Shown here: in pieces, positions 20,518-29,054 of the stretch
Layout of the letters: the number at the start of each line of letters is the position of its first letter
How positions within the stretch are numbered: the first letter of the stretch is position 1
Assembly: GCA_035327525.1 (NCBI GenBank)
Contig: DAOLDC010000004.1
Coordinates: 1 to 35,285, forward strand
Direction of reading: 5' to 3'
Length of the DNA stretch: 35,285 nucleotides
DNA from: JAKLEX01 sp035327525
GTDB lineage: Bacteria; Patescibacteriota; Minisyncoccia; Phycocordibacterales; JAACPR01
Made by a program: the position numbers and the translations under genes
Notes under the pieces: model-generated
What the model saw: the letters and a program-made list of their open reading frames with translations, nothing else
The model's database searches: none
What the model was told of the DNA's origin: nothing

Positions 20518-20545
20518 CTTGAATATTTGAATGTATAAATTCAAG
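20518..20545. repeat. AT-rich inverted repeat between two minus-strand genes
   Basis: CTTGAAT and ATTCAAG are the arms of a hairpin. It lies between the DUF4105 gene and the GT-C gene and might be a weak terminator or operator. Confidence 0.35.
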
Positions 20546-20558
20546 TAAATTCAGAGAA

Positions 20559-21410
20559 TCAAATCCTCAATTTAACTTTTTCCCAAAATTCTCTGGCGCT
20601 GTAATCTGTTTCATTTAGAAAAATTTCTCTAATATCTTCATCAATCCTTGAACGCAAATAAACTTCCTCAAAAGGTGCATCGTTAGGAATCAAACCCAAA
20701 TCATATAGTTGGTTATCAGCAAATCCTGTAAAAAGTCTTGAATAATGAAATGGGATACTACCCTGTTTCACACGATTTCCAGCATCAGCCAATAAATTTG
20801 TGCAATTGGAAGTTATAGTGTTATAAAATTGTGGTTCGGTTTCCAGATTTTTTGCAGTTTTTACGATATCTACAAAAAGTGCTTTTGAAGATTCTTTTGA
20901 AATTAATAGTGGGTAAATATACAAATCCTCATCGTACAACATTACACGCCTAGTCATAAAATCTGCTGAACTACCGAATGCGTACCACAATTCATATTTA
21001 TTAAATACTCCTTTCCAACTTTTGTAATCTTCGTCTTTTTCTCGTCGGGCCTCGATCGAAACAGAAACATCTTGTCCATCTTCAAATTCGAATACAAAAA
21101 AGAAATGTCCTACTCCCTCCCATTTTCCAAATGGATTAAATAGTAGCCAAGTTTTTTCTATTTTATCAATATCAAATGTATCATCGTAATAATTCTTCGA
21201 AAGAGTGCTTCCTTTTTCATAACGCCAATCACGAATATTTTTTACTTCAATTATTGAATCATTGATCGTTATGCTCGGTAATATTGCCGACTCTTCTGAC
21301 CATTCGCGGTCATTTGAAGGAGTTTTGAGATTATTTACTATCACGACAAAAATTATAAACACTATAATTGCAAGAATTATTTTTATCAAAATTTTGAAAG
21401 TTTTTTTCAT
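20559..21410 (-). CDS. DUF4105-type (Lnb-like) exported protein
   Basis: Protein of 283 residues with one N-terminal membrane anchor (about 5-26). The rest fits the DUF4105/Lnb N-terminal periplasmic family: NDREWSEESA, then the IRDWRY block, GVGHFFFVFEFEDGQDVSVS with SIEARRE, YELWYAFGSSADFMTRR, LYIYPLL and the conserved FYNTITSNCTNLL. The H of GVGH and the C of NCTN are probable papain-like-fold catalytic residues (inference from the fold proposed for this family). Substrate unknown. It follows the GDYXXLXY operon by about 100 bp of AT-rich sequence. Confidence 0.8.
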   Translation of the reverse strand: MKKTFKILIKIILAIIVFIIFVVIVNNLKTPSNDREWSEESAILPSITINDSIIEVKNIRDWRYEKGSTLSKNYYDDTFDIDKIEKTWLLFNPFGKWEGVGHFFFVFEFEDGQDVSVSIEARREKDEDYKSWKGVFNKYELWYAFGSSADFMTRRVMLYDEDLYIYPLLISKESSKALFVDIVKTAKNLETEPQFYNTITSNCTNLLADAGNRVKQGSIPFHYSRLFTGFADNQLYDLGLIPNDAPFEEVYLRSRIDEDIREIFLNETDYSAREFWEKVKLRI

Positions 21411-21507
21411 AATGTAAAATTAAACGAAGTTAATTTAAAATTAAATTAAAATTTAACTGCTTAACTTTTAATTCAACTACTTTATATTAAAAGTAGATTT
21501 GTCATCC

Positions 21508-22188
21508 CTACGGCCAGATTTCGTTGTCGATAAAAATGTTTTTTAGGACAGCGTTTCCCGAATCATCAACCATTACAGATGCTGACGCTTCTTTATCAAA
21601 GAAATTAAAATTCACACCCTTGCCTTCTGGAATAAAATATTCCTCAATTCCGTATGTGACCAAAATCGATCGACCGAATTGTCTGCCAAAGTCATTTTCA
21701 TCAAAAAAGTCTTGTTCAAAATCTGGTCTGGTTGTTTCGTCATTTATCAATTGCTCGTCATTCACAAATCGTTCATCATTCACAAATCGTTCATCAATCA
21801 CAAGGGGTTGAACTGGTCTAACCGGCTCCCTCCAAACAAAACTGTTTGTGTTCTTCACCACGCCTCTTATAAAAATCTCATTGCCAACTGGTTTTTGTTT
21901 TTGAACATAATTGACTATCCAATATTTTCCAGACTTTCTCAACACAACATATACCAGATCACCGTTTTTTATATTTGCATAATTAAAATTGTAATCATAG
22001 ATATTTGAAATATCATACTGAAATGTTACAAAATCGCCACGCAGTGGATCGCGAGGATCGACTGGTGCAATTTTTAGTAAAATTTCATTACCGCCTGACA
22101 AAATAGAAAATTTAAAAATAATCAAAATCAATACAATCAAGATTTGTAAAATTATTGCTAAAGAAAATTTTAATTTTGTGTTTGACAT
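21508..22188 (-). CDS. GDYXXLXY-domain membrane-anchored protein
   Basis: Protein of 226 residues with an N-terminal membrane helix (about 8-27). The family motif appears as PRDPLRGDFVTFQYDIS (F for Y in GDY). Members are encoded beside DUF2157 and DUF4401 membrane proteins, exactly as here. The middle carries an in-frame repeat, DERFVN-DERFVN-DEQLIN, produced by an 18-bp tandem repeat near 21745-21800, so the length of this linker may vary between strains. It starts 9 nt after the preceding gene. Function of the family is unknown. Confidence 0.8.
   Translation of the reverse strand: MSNTKLKFSLAIILQILIVLILIIFKFSILSGGNEILLKIAPVDPRDPLRGDFVTFQYDISNIYDYNFNYANIKNGDLVYVVLRKSGKYWIVNYVQKQKPVGNEIFIRGVVKNTNSFVWREPVRPVQPLVIDERFVNDERFVNDEQLINDETTRPDFEQDFFDENDFGRQFGRSILVTYGIEEYFIPEGKGVNFNFFDKEASASVMVDDSGNAVLKNIFIDNEIWP
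21745..21800 (-). repeat. 18-bp tandem repeat inside the GDYXXLXY gene
   Basis: About three units related to TCATTCACAAATCGTTCA (plus-strand reading). They keep the frame and add six residues each. Confidence 0.7.
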
Positions 22189-22197
22189 TTTTTTGTT

Positions 22198-23184
22198 TTA
22201 TTTTTGTTCAATATTAGATACAACATATCTCCTTCCCCTCTCCATAAACCATCCAAGTCCAAACAACAACACGCCGGCGATAATAAAGAACACGCTTTTG
22301 TCCAAAAAGGTAAAGAACCAGTCAAAATATTTTATAAAAATCAAAATAAATAAAAAGACTGCACCAATATTGATCAACCACGATTCCCTACGAACATAAC
22401 CCAGAAGTATCAATCCTAATAGTTGGAAAAATATTACAAAATTATAAATTATCGCCCAAATCACGCCCAAATTTGATAATTGTTCTTGACCATAAAAATA
22501 AAGTTCATTTGAAGCTCCGATAGAAACAATTTGTTCTGGCAAAAATATCTTGCTTTCAAGTAATACCACCAAGAAAACCAATGCAACGGCTTCCGAATTA
22601 GATATTAATTGTTTTGATTTTGTATAAAAAAGCAAACCAATAAATGCAATAGCTAGCAACAATATTGTAACAGTCACCTGCCACGAAGAAAATATTGGAT
22701 CACCTTGCGTCATTTCGCCAATCGTTCCGATACCCGGTCTTGAAGAAAAGAAAAGCAAAACAGCCGTGATTGGCAAAATACCAAAAACCAAATAAACAAG
22801 CGAAAATCTTTTGAAAAGACTTTTTGCTTCATGCAGTCTTCCAAACAAATAAAATATTACTGACAACAATGCCAGCACCGCAATAATTGCTGCTGATTTT
22901 ATTTTTATTTCATCAACAACAAGCCAATTACTCATTTTGGTCACAATCCAAATCGATATACCGACAAGACCTGCTGCTAGTGTAAAAATAGTTTTTTGAT
23001 GATAAGAAATTGCTAATGCGACAATAGAAGTTACCAAGACAATTGTTTCCCATGAAAAAATATTTCCAATTTCTCTATTTACTGCAAACAAAAATATTCC
23101 CAAAAAAGAAACCGCAAAAAACAAGAAAATCTGACTAATAAAATCTTCTTTTGAAATGGCAATTTTTAGATATTCGTTTTTCAT
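22198..23184 (-). CDS. multi-helix membrane protein (DUF4401-like)
   Basis: Protein of 328 residues, almost wholly hydrophobic with about ten membrane helices. A short lysine-rich C-terminal tail follows GWFMERGRR, a typical ending of the DUF2157/DUF4401 membrane proteins. Family placement rests mainly on context: DUF2157 gene upstream (60 nt), GDYXXLXY gene downstream (9 nt). The three together form a known but uncharacterised membrane module. Confidence 0.65.
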   Translation of the reverse strand: MKNEYLKIAISKEDFISQIFLFFAVSFLGIFLFAVNREIGNIFSWETIVLVTSIVALAISYHQKTIFTLAAGLVGISIWIVTKMSNWLVVDEIKIKSAAIIAVLALLSVIFYLFGRLHEAKSLFKRFSLVYLVFGILPITAVLLFFSSRPGIGTIGEMTQGDPIFSSWQVTVTILLLAIAFIGLLFYTKSKQLISNSEAVALVFLVVLLESKIFLPEQIVSIGASNELYFYGQEQLSNLGVIWAIIYNFVIFFQLLGLILLGYVRRESWLINIGAVFLFILIFIKYFDWFFTFLDKSVFFIIAGVLLFGLGWFMERGRRYVVSNIEQK

Positions 23185-23243
23185 GTTTTTTTGTATTATT
23201 TTTTTATATTAAAAAATTCAGATTTATGTGCGTGCCGGCAAAA

Positions 23244-23939
23244 TTAATAAAAATTCAAATCCTGTTCTAGGAATTTTTTTCTGACAAAAAACCCAACCAA
23301 GGAAGTTGTTATCAGTGCCATAAAAAGTACTGTTGTAGATGTCAGTAGAACTGCTCCGCCAGAAATTGAATTGATAATATTTGGTGGGTAAGCAAATATG
23401 GCGATCAAACATAGAACCATTGTAATGTAAATTAGCGAATATTGTTTTGTTGCATATGACATTGCAACAGCACCCACCATCCATAGGATAAATCCGTCTG
23501 GCCAGTTGGCTCTGATGTTAAAAATCTGTGCCACCAAAAAAATTCCAGCGCCGTAAATCAATACTCCTAGTATTATTAGTGCACCGCCCAGTTTTGGTAA
23601 ATTGCGCTTTTCTTGAAAATAAAAACCAAGTGAGTATGACAAAATCATAGAAATCAATATGATTGAAACTTTTACAAAACTCGTCATCTCCTGCCAATTT
23701 GAAGCAACGAATGAAAAAATTCCAGCAGCGACCAGAACGGCACCAATTATCAAAATGATAAAAATTGTCCTTTTTGGATTTTCTTCTTTTTCTTTTTCTG
23801 TAGAAATGTTTTTGAAAAATAAATTTATTTCATCAACTAGAAAACCTTCTGACAAAAGATTTTTGTATATTTCTTCTTTTGTAAGATTTTGAGAAAATAA
23901 TATTTGCGCTTTTTGTTTTATCAATTCTTGATTTGTCAT
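23244..23939 (-). CDS. DUF2157 membrane protein
   Basis: Protein of 231 residues from the ATG at 23939 (an upstream in-frame start would add 13 residues). A charged cytoplasmic N-terminus of about 60 residues precedes the helices. The DUF2157 signature is clear: AAGIFSFVASNWQEM, then LGGALIILGVLIYGAGIFL with AQIFNIRANWPDGF. It is the first gene of the DUF2157-DUF4401-GDYXXLXY operon. The N-terminal part contains an E-rich helical segment. Function unknown. Confidence 0.8.
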   Translation of the reverse strand: MTNQELIKQKAQILFSQNLTKEEIYKNLLSEGFLVDEINLFFKNISTEKEKEENPKRTIFIILIIGAVLVAAGIFSFVASNWQEMTSFVKVSIILISMILSYSLGFYFQEKRNLPKLGGALIILGVLIYGAGIFLVAQIFNIRANWPDGFILWMVGAVAMSYATKQYSLIYITMVLCLIAIFAYPPNIINSISGGAVLLTSTTVLFMALITTSLVGFFVRKKFLEQDLNFY

Positions 23940-24053
23940 ATTTATTTTAATTATACTACTCGCATAAGAAAAGGCCAATGAGTATTATCGTGATCAAATG
24001 TCATGATCAATTATTGTAATTAAGCGATGCTGTGATTATGCGAAATTATGATT

Positions 24054-24078
24054 AAACAAAAAACCGGCGACTTGCCGG
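24054..24078 (-). terminator. rpsT terminator
   Basis: CCGGC (24064-24068) and GCCGG (24074-24078) pair around GACTT. On the minus strand the stem is followed by six T. Confidence 0.8.
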
Positions 24079-24099
24079 CTTTTCTTCTAGAAATGTCTC

Positions 24100-24384
24100 T
24101 TATTTTGAAGCTTTTTCTGCGAATTTTACTTTTTTGATTTTTGCGACCAAGCGAGATTTTGTTCGACTTGCAGCGTTTTTGTGAATTGTGCCCATTTTTG
24201 CTGCTTTGTCTATTGATTTGTATGCCAATGGAACCATTTTTTCGGCTTCGGCGATTTTGCCCTCTTTTATCAAATCCTCAACCTCTTTTACTGCTGATTT
24301 GTATGCTCTCTTTCTTCTCAAATTAAAAACTGCCTTCTTTTCCGAATTTCTAATTGCTTTTTTTGCTGAACTTGTTATTGCCAT
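24100..24384 (-). CDS. rpsT: 30S ribosomal protein S20
   Basis: S20 binds 16S rRNA in the small subunit. The protein has 94 residues from the ATG at 24384; a TTG further upstream would add seven unlikely residues. It shows the basic three-helix pattern of S20: MAITSSAKKAIRNSEKKAVF at the N-terminus, a lysine/glutamate-rich middle and the conserved IHKNAASRTKSRL segment. It is a single-gene unit with its own terminator. No SD is visible upstream. Confidence 0.95.
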   Translation of the reverse strand: MAITSSAKKAIRNSEKKAVFNLRRKRAYKSAVKEVEDLIKEGKIAEAEKMVPLAYKSIDKAAKMGTIHKNAASRTKSRLVAKIKKVKFAEKASK

Positions 24385-24423
24385 AATTGACAGAAACAAT
24401 ACCAAATATCAAAACAAAAAGCA

Positions 24424-24459
24424 AATAAAACACCCCTCACAACAAAAAGTTGAGAGGGG
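24424..24459 (-). terminator. terminator of the 70-residue gene
   Basis: CCCCTCaCAAC (24433-24443) and GTTGaGAGGGG (24449-24459) form a long stem with one A-A mismatch. A T-rich tract follows on the minus strand. It also insulates rpsT. Confidence 0.75.
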
Positions 24460-24479
24460 GTAGGTAGTTGTTGTCATGG

Positions 24480-24692
24480 CTAGTACAGAGCAACGTGGAA
24501 TATTTCGCCACAACAATCGAATGATCGAATAACTGCATCAGGCAGATTCTTTCGGTCTTCGTATTCCTGACTTTTGTCACGAATGACCTTTAGTCCGTCA
24601 GGTGTATCCGATATTTTTTTGTCCTGACGAACCATTTCTTCTGCAATCTTTTTGTAAATTGCCAGATCGTCCTCGAACATGTGCGCTTTCAT
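24480..24692 (-). CDS. small unknown protein, 70 residues
   Basis: No family recognised. The protein is highly charged and helical for the first 45 residues (FEDDLAIYKKIAEEMVRQDKK), then ends in a short segment with a CC pair (SFDCCGEIFHVALY). I place the start at 24692: an SD-like AAAGGA lies 9 nt upstream. An in-frame ATG at 24710 has none. GC-richer than the flanks and followed by its own terminator, it belongs to the same class as the genes at 13267 and 32922. Confidence 0.6.
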   Translation of the reverse strand: MKAHMFEDDLAIYKKIAEEMVRQDKKISDTPDGLKVIRDKSQEYEDRKNLPDAVIRSFDCCGEIFHVALY

Positions 24693-24750
24693 TTTTTCTG
24701 GTCCTTTCATATTTTGTGATTGTTTCTAAAAAAACTATAACACGAATGTG

Positions 24751-25446
24751 TTATTTTTGCAAAGATTCAAGTAACATCTTTTTTAGCTTCTTAACATAAC
24801 TCAAATCACTCAGCCTCTTTTTTGTGCCAAGGCCGGCAATCGACAAATCATATATTTCCAAATCATCCATTCCGACAGAATCGACCGCAGCACCAAAATC
24901 AATAATTTTTGGTTCATTCGTTTCATAATCAATCATCACATTTCCCTCGTGCAAGTCTCTATGATGAATATCATTTTTGTGCAGAGTCTCAACACATTCA
25001 TATAGTTGATCAAAAAACTTATTAATATCAAAGTCTTCTGGCAAATGTGCAGCACCATGAATAACATCCCCAATTGTTGCACCGAATATTCTTTCCATAA
25101 TCAATAATTCTGTGGTTTCGCTTTCACCTTTTTCTATGTACATTTTTGGTTTTGGTACAAAAGGATTTCTAGATAAGTTATGCACCCTCTTCTGAATATG
25201 TGCTTCCAAACCAATAGATGATTGTACGGCACCAGCATCCATTTCCGTTTTTATAACCTTCACACAATATCTGGGATTTTTTCCAATAAAAAAAACTTTT
25301 GCGGCATTTCCTTCACCAATCATATTTACATTTGTATTTAATAGGTTACGGCAAAATTTTTCAAATATTTGAGGATGCTTTTGGGATATTTCAAAAAGCC
25401 TATTCTCGTGATCTGGGTCAATAAAATTTACCTTCAGTGTTTCCAT
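24751..25446 (-). CDS. protein-kinase-like phosphotransferase
   Basis: Protein of 231 residues from the ATG at 25446; a longer frame would run through the divergent ruvA start. It shows a compact kinase fold: GEGNAAKVFFIG (glycine loop), CVKVIK (ATP lysine), ELLIMERIFG (hinge), HHRDLHEGNVMID (catalytic loop with Asp and Asn) and KIIDFGAAVD (metal-binding DFG). The lack of long C-lobe extensions resembles RIO/Bud32 or lipopolysaccharide-kinase-like enzymes more than full Ser/Thr kinases. Substrate unknown; no membrane segment. It is divergent from ruvA. Confidence 0.8.
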   Translation of the reverse strand: METLKVNFIDPDHENRLFEISQKHPQIFEKFCRNLLNTNVNMIGEGNAAKVFFIGKNPRYCVKVIKTEMDAGAVQSSIGLEAHIQKRVHNLSRNPFVPKPKMYIEKGESETTELLIMERIFGATIGDVIHGAAHLPEDFDINKFFDQLYECVETLHKNDIHHRDLHEGNVMIDYETNEPKIIDFGAAVDSVGMDDLEIYDLSIAGLGTKKRLSDLSYVKKLKKMLLESLQK

Positions 25447-25502
25447 ATCCAAAAAATATATCACAAATTTTAATAAAATGCTCGCCGTGTTATTATATAA
25501 GC

Positions 25503-26108
25503 ATGATTTCATATCTAGAGGGAAAAATTTTGGAAAAATCTGATAACTGGCTGATTTTGAATGTTGGTGGAGTTGGCTACAAAATTCATTCCCCGCTATC
25601 AATAACGGTGAATGCAAAAGTTGGCGAAGGTCAAAAAATCTGGACGCATCACGCAATTCGCGAAAATTCACATGATTTGTATGGATTTGTTGAAAAAAAA
25701 GATTTGGAAATGTTTGAACTTTTACTAACAATTTCTGGAATTGGTCCGAAATCTGCCCTGTCTATATTAAACATTGCCTCAACAGAAACAATTGTGGACG
25801 GTATCAAGTCGGGAGATCCGGCATATTTGTCAAAAATTTCCGGCATTAGCAAAAAAAATTCAGAAAAAATAATTTTGAGTCTAAAAGAAAAAATCGGCAA
25901 TGATGAATCTGATGACGAAAATTATAAAGACAAAAATTCCACAGCAATAGATGCACTAGTTTCACTTGGATATTCAGAAAAAGAATCGCGCGATGTTGTT
26001 AGAAAAATTTATAATGAAAAGAAGGACGACAATCATAAATCAGACAGCGATCAACACAATACAGAACAGATAATAAAAAAAGCATTAAAAAAATTATCAG
26101 GAAATTAA
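25503..26108 (+). CDS. ruvA: Holliday junction DNA helicase subunit RuvA
   Basis: RuvA binds four-way junctions and loads RuvB for branch migration. The protein has 201 residues, a normal length. The OB-fold N-terminus MISYLEGKILEKSDNWLIL and the GVGYKIHSP strand are present. Two helix-hairpin-helix motifs follow (LLTISGIGPKSALSIL and LSKISGISKKNSEKIILSL), then a linker and the C-terminal RuvB-binding domain (AIDALVSLGYSEKESRDVV). The start ATG has a TATTATATAA box only a few bases upstream, suggesting a leaderless mRNA. The Mur ligase follows after 15 nt. Confidence 0.96.
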   Translation: MISYLEGKILEKSDNWLILNVGGVGYKIHSPLSITVNAKVGEGQKIWTHHAIRENSHDLYGFVEKKDLEMFELLLTISGIGPKSALSILNIASTETIVDGIKSGDPAYLSKISGISKKNSEKIILSLKEKIGNDESDDENYKDKNSTAIDALVSLGYSEKESRDVVRKIYNEKKDDNHKSDSDQHNTEQIIKKALKKLSGN

Positions 26109-26123
26109 AAAAATTAAAATAAA

Positions 26124-27383
26124 ATGGAAAAAATTCTCAGAAAAATAGAAAAGTTTATTCCAAAAAAAATTTTTACATTTGCACAACCGGCTTATCATTA
26201 CTTACTCACATTGACTGGTGCAATTATTTATAGATTTCCAGCAAGAAAATTGTTTGTGATCGGTGTTACAGGAACAAAAGGAAAATCAACAACAACAGAA
26301 ATTATAAATGCAATATTGGAAGAAGCCGAATACAAGACCGCCCTTTCAAACACCATCAGATTCAAAATTGATGACAAATCCGTTGCTAACAAATACAAAA
26401 TGTCTATGCCGGGTAGATTTTTTATGCAGAAATTTTTGCGAGACGCGATAAAAAATAATTGTACACACGCAGTGGTCGAAATTACATCAGAAGGGTCGAA
26501 GCAGTTTCGTCATAAGTTTATTGGGCTTGATGCTTTTGTTTTTACAAATTTGGCTAGAGAACATATAGAATCCCATGGTTCATACGAAAAATATCGCGAA
26601 GCAAAACTAAAAATTGCCGACAACCTGGCGAAAAAAAAAGGAATTATGGTTGTAAATTCGGACGATGCTGAATCTGAACATTTTCTAAACAGGGTCGATG
26701 TTACAAAAAAAATAAAATTTTCTTTGACCGATGCAAAACCAATTAATTTTGGAGAAAAGACCGAAATGCGTTTTGGAAAAAGTACACTTTATTCTCCCCT
26801 ACTTGGAGAATTTAATGTTTATAACATTTTGGCGGCCGCAACTCTGGCTAGAGAAATTGGAATTAGTGAGGAAATAATAAAAAAAGCAGTAGAAAATTTG
26901 ACGGAAATTCCGGGTCGTGCCCAAAAAGTTATTGCGGGGCAAAATTTTGATGTAATAGTTGATTATGCACATACACCAGAATCACTAACAGAATTATACA
27001 AAGCTTTTCCAAACAAAAGAAAGATTTGTATTCTCGGTAATACTGGTGGTGGCAGAGATAAATGGAAGAGACCAGTAATGGCAAAAATTGCTGAACAATA
27101 TTGTGATGAAATAATATTAACTAATGAAGATCCCTATAACGAGGATCCTTTTGAAATTGTCAGGGAGATGCGAGATGCTATTTCTGATTCACAAAAATTA
27201 GTAAAAATAATAATTGATAGGCGTGAAGCAATCAAAGAAGCATTGAGTCGTGCAAAAAAAGATACTGTTGTACTAATTTCTGGAAAAGGAACTGATCCTT
27301 ATATAATGGGTGCGGATGGTGAGAAAACTCCGTGGTCAGATTATAATGTAGCAAAAGAAGAAATAGAAAAAATTTTGAAATAA
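26124..27383 (+). CDS. Mur ligase family protein (MurE-like)
   Basis: ATP-dependent amide ligase of 419 residues. The central ATPase domain has the P-loop VTGTKGKSTT (about 49-58), the FTNLAREHIESHGSYE block with catalytic His, and NSDD. The C-terminal domain has the ligase signature VDYAHTPESL, GNTGGGRDKWKRP and the NEDPYNEDP segment characteristic of MurE (compare the DNPR/DDPR amino-acid selectivity motif). The usual N-terminal UDP-binding domain of MurE is largely missing, replaced by about 45 hydrophobic residues. This shortened form occurs in Patescibacteria. It probably adds an amino acid to a peptidoglycan precursor; which one is unclear. Confidence 0.85.
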   Translation: MEKILRKIEKFIPKKIFTFAQPAYHYLLTLTGAIIYRFPARKLFVIGVTGTKGKSTTTEIINAILEEAEYKTALSNTIRFKIDDKSVANKYKMSMPGRFFMQKFLRDAIKNNCTHAVVEITSEGSKQFRHKFIGLDAFVFTNLAREHIESHGSYEKYREAKLKIADNLAKKKGIMVVNSDDAESEHFLNRVDVTKKIKFSLTDAKPINFGEKTEMRFGKSTLYSPLLGEFNVYNILAAATLAREIGISEEIIKKAVENLTEIPGRAQKVIAGQNFDVIVDYAHTPESLTELYKAFPNKRKICILGNTGGGRDKWKRPVMAKIAEQYCDEIILTNEDPYNEDPFEIVREMRDAISDSQKLVKIIIDRREAIKEALSRAKKDTVVLISGKGTDPYIMGADGEKTPWSDYNVAKEEIEKILK

Positions 27384-27386
27384 AAA

Positions 27387-28328
27387 ATGCCAGAATTACC
27401 CGAGGTAACAACAACAGCAAATAAACTAAATGAGATTTTGCCTGGACAAAAAATTATTTCTGTTTGGACAAATTATAATAGTAATTATTTCAAAGGAAAA
27501 AAGAACATAAAAGATCCAAAATATTTTGATTTTTTCAAAAAAGAAGTTATTAAAACAAAAATAGAAAATGTCTCCAGAATCGGAAAAAATGTTTTGATAA
27601 ATATTTCTGGGCCAAAAACAATTCTCATTCATATGAAAATGACTGGCCATTTGTTGTATGGAGATTATAAATTTGTAAGAGATAAGCGCGGGGGCGTGGG
27701 TGATGATGGCGGAAAATGGGTGGCAACAATGCCTGGACCACTGCAAGACAAATTCAATCAATACATCAGGGTTGTTTTCCAATTATCTGGTGGCAAAAAA
27801 TTGGTTCTATCAGATGTTCGAAAATTCGCAAAAGTGACCCTGATTCCAGATGGAAATATTTCAAATTTTGAAGATACAAAAAAATTAGGTCCAAATCCCC
27901 TATCAAATGATTTCAATCTGACAAAATTCAAATCTGTTATTTCAAAAAAACCAAACGGAAAAATAAAAAGTGTATTAATGGATCAGGAAATTATTTCTGG
28001 AATTGGAAATATTTATTCGGACGAGGCGTTGTGGTTATCAGGAATACATCCAGAACAAAAAGTCTGTAATATTAACACAACAGATCTAAAGTTTTTATTA
28101 AAAAATATCAAAAAAGTTTTAAATTTAGGAATTGACTTTGGTGGCGATTCTACATCTGACTATCGACAACCAGACGGTCGACCAGGAAATTTCCAAAACA
28201 AACATCAAGTTTATCGCAGAAAGGGCAAAAAGTGTGGGCGGCGTGGTTGTGGAGGAACAATAATTCGAAAAGTTGTCGGTGGTAGAAGCGCACATTTTTG
28301 TGACACACATCAAAAACTAACTTCTTAG
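27387..28328 (+). CDS. mutM: formamidopyrimidine-DNA glycosylase
   Basis: Fpg/MutM excises 8-oxoguanine and formamidopyrimidines and cleaves the abasic site. The protein has 313 residues, longer than the usual 270. The catalytic N-terminus PELPEV (Pro2, Glu3) is intact, and HMKMTGHLL carries the conserved lysine. The H2TH region contains QEIISGIGNIYSDEALW. The zinc finger at the end has two cysteines (CGRRGC), then HFCDTH, so the fourth ligand may be His rather than Cys, with the arginine of GGRSAHFC as the DNA finger. The extra length lies in an insert near 95-120 rich in glycine. It starts 3 nt after the Mur ligase. Confidence 0.93.
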   Translation: MPELPEVTTTANKLNEILPGQKIISVWTNYNSNYFKGKKNIKDPKYFDFFKKEVIKTKIENVSRIGKNVLINISGPKTILIHMKMTGHLLYGDYKFVRDKRGGVGDDGGKWVATMPGPLQDKFNQYIRVVFQLSGGKKLVLSDVRKFAKVTLIPDGNISNFEDTKKLGPNPLSNDFNLTKFKSVISKKPNGKIKSVLMDQEIISGIGNIYSDEALWLSGIHPEQKVCNINTTDLKFLLKNIKKVLNLGIDFGGDSTSDYRQPDGRPGNFQNKHQVYRRKGKKCGRRGCGGTIIRKVVGGRSAHFCDTHQKLTS

Positions 28329-28363
28329 ATTATTTATCATTAATACAAATAAAGTTTTTTAAA

Positions 28364-28849
28364 TTATTTATCAAGCAATCGGAAAAGAAAAACTCCGGTG
28401 GCCACAGAAACATTCAATGATTCTTTTTTTCCAGACATAGGAATTTCTGCCACAATATCAGAACTTTCCAGAATCTCTTTTTCAATTCCAGAAACTTCAT
28501 TTCCAACAATTATTGCGACGTGGTCGATATCATTTAATTTTATTTTTTTGTAATCAATTGATGAGTTAGATTGTTCCAAAGAAATTATTTTGTAGTTTTG
28601 TTTTTTCAAATTATCAATTGTCTGTAAAACATCGTGTTCCAGAAATTCCCACGGAACATTTTTTTCGGCGCCTAATGCAGATTTTTTGAAATCACTTCTC
28701 TCTCTACCAAAACGGTCAATTGGTGTGGGTGTGTATCCGCTCAAATAAATTTTTGAAATTCCAACCGCATCTGCTGTGCGAAAAATCGCGCCAACATTCA
28801 AAACGCTTCGGATATTATGTAGTATCAAAATTGAATTTATTTTACTCAT
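28364..28849 (-). CDS. SpoU/TrmH-family RNA 2'-O-methyltransferase
   Basis: AdoMet-dependent RNA ribose methyltransferase of 161 residues (SPOUT fold). The three SpoU motifs are clear: HNIRSVLNVGAIFRTADA (11-28, catalytic Arg), AIIVGNEVSGIEKEIL (about 112-127) and IPMSGKKESLNVSVATGVFLF (about 136-156), forming the knotted cofactor site. It is short and lacks an extra RNA-binding domain, like TrmH/TrmL-type tRNA enzymes; the target nucleotide cannot be told. It is convergent with mutM and divergent from tRNA-Lys. Confidence 0.9.
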   Translation of the reverse strand: MSKINSILILHNIRSVLNVGAIFRTADAVGISKIYLSGYTPTPIDRFGRERSDFKKSALGAEKNVPWEFLEHDVLQTIDNLKKQNYKIISLEQSNSSIDYKKIKLNDIDHVAIIVGNEVSGIEKEILESSDIVAEIPMSGKKESLNVSVATGVFLFRLLDK

Positions 28850-28884
28850 ATATAATCATCATATAATAAAAACTGATAATAAAA

Positions 28885-28912
28885 TAGACTTTTTTTAAAT
28901 TTTTGTTATAGT
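28885..28912 (+). promoter_or_regulatory. predicted promoter of tRNA-Lys
   Basis: TAGACT (28885-28890), 16-bp spacer, TATAGT (28907-28912). The start site would be about 4 nt before the tRNA. Confidence 0.45.
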
Positions 28913-28922
28913 TTTTTGGTAT

Positions 28923-28995
28923 CCGCTCATAGCTCAGGTGGTAGAGCACCTGCCTTTTAAGCAGAGGGTCGCAGGTTCGAGTCCTGCTGAGCGGA
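28923..28995 (+). tRNA. tRNA-Lys, anticodon UUU
   Basis: Cloverleaf of 73 nt: acceptor CCGCTCA/TGAGCGG, D-arm GCTC/GAGC, anticodon stem CCTGC/GCAGA with a first-pair mismatch, loop CTTTTAA, variable GGGTC, T-stem GCAGG/CCTGC with TTCGAGT, discriminator A. CCA is not encoded. Confidence 0.94.
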
Positions 28996-29010
28996 CACGT
29001 GGTTTGGAAA

Positions 29011-29042
29011 ACAGAATGCGCAGGCGTTCTGTTTTTGTTTTT
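29011..29042 (+). terminator. tRNA-Lys terminator
   Basis: ACAGAATGC (29011-29019) and GCGTTCTGT (29024-29032) form a 9-bp stem with loop GCAG, followed by a T-rich tract. Confidence 0.8.
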
Positions 29043-29054
29043 ATAAATTTTGTT

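Noticed and set aside
24751..25731. Long N-terminal extension of the kinase-like gene
   Set aside because: The extra 95 residues are antisense to the ruvA start and coding sequence and resemble no domain. The ATG at 25446 fits the fold.
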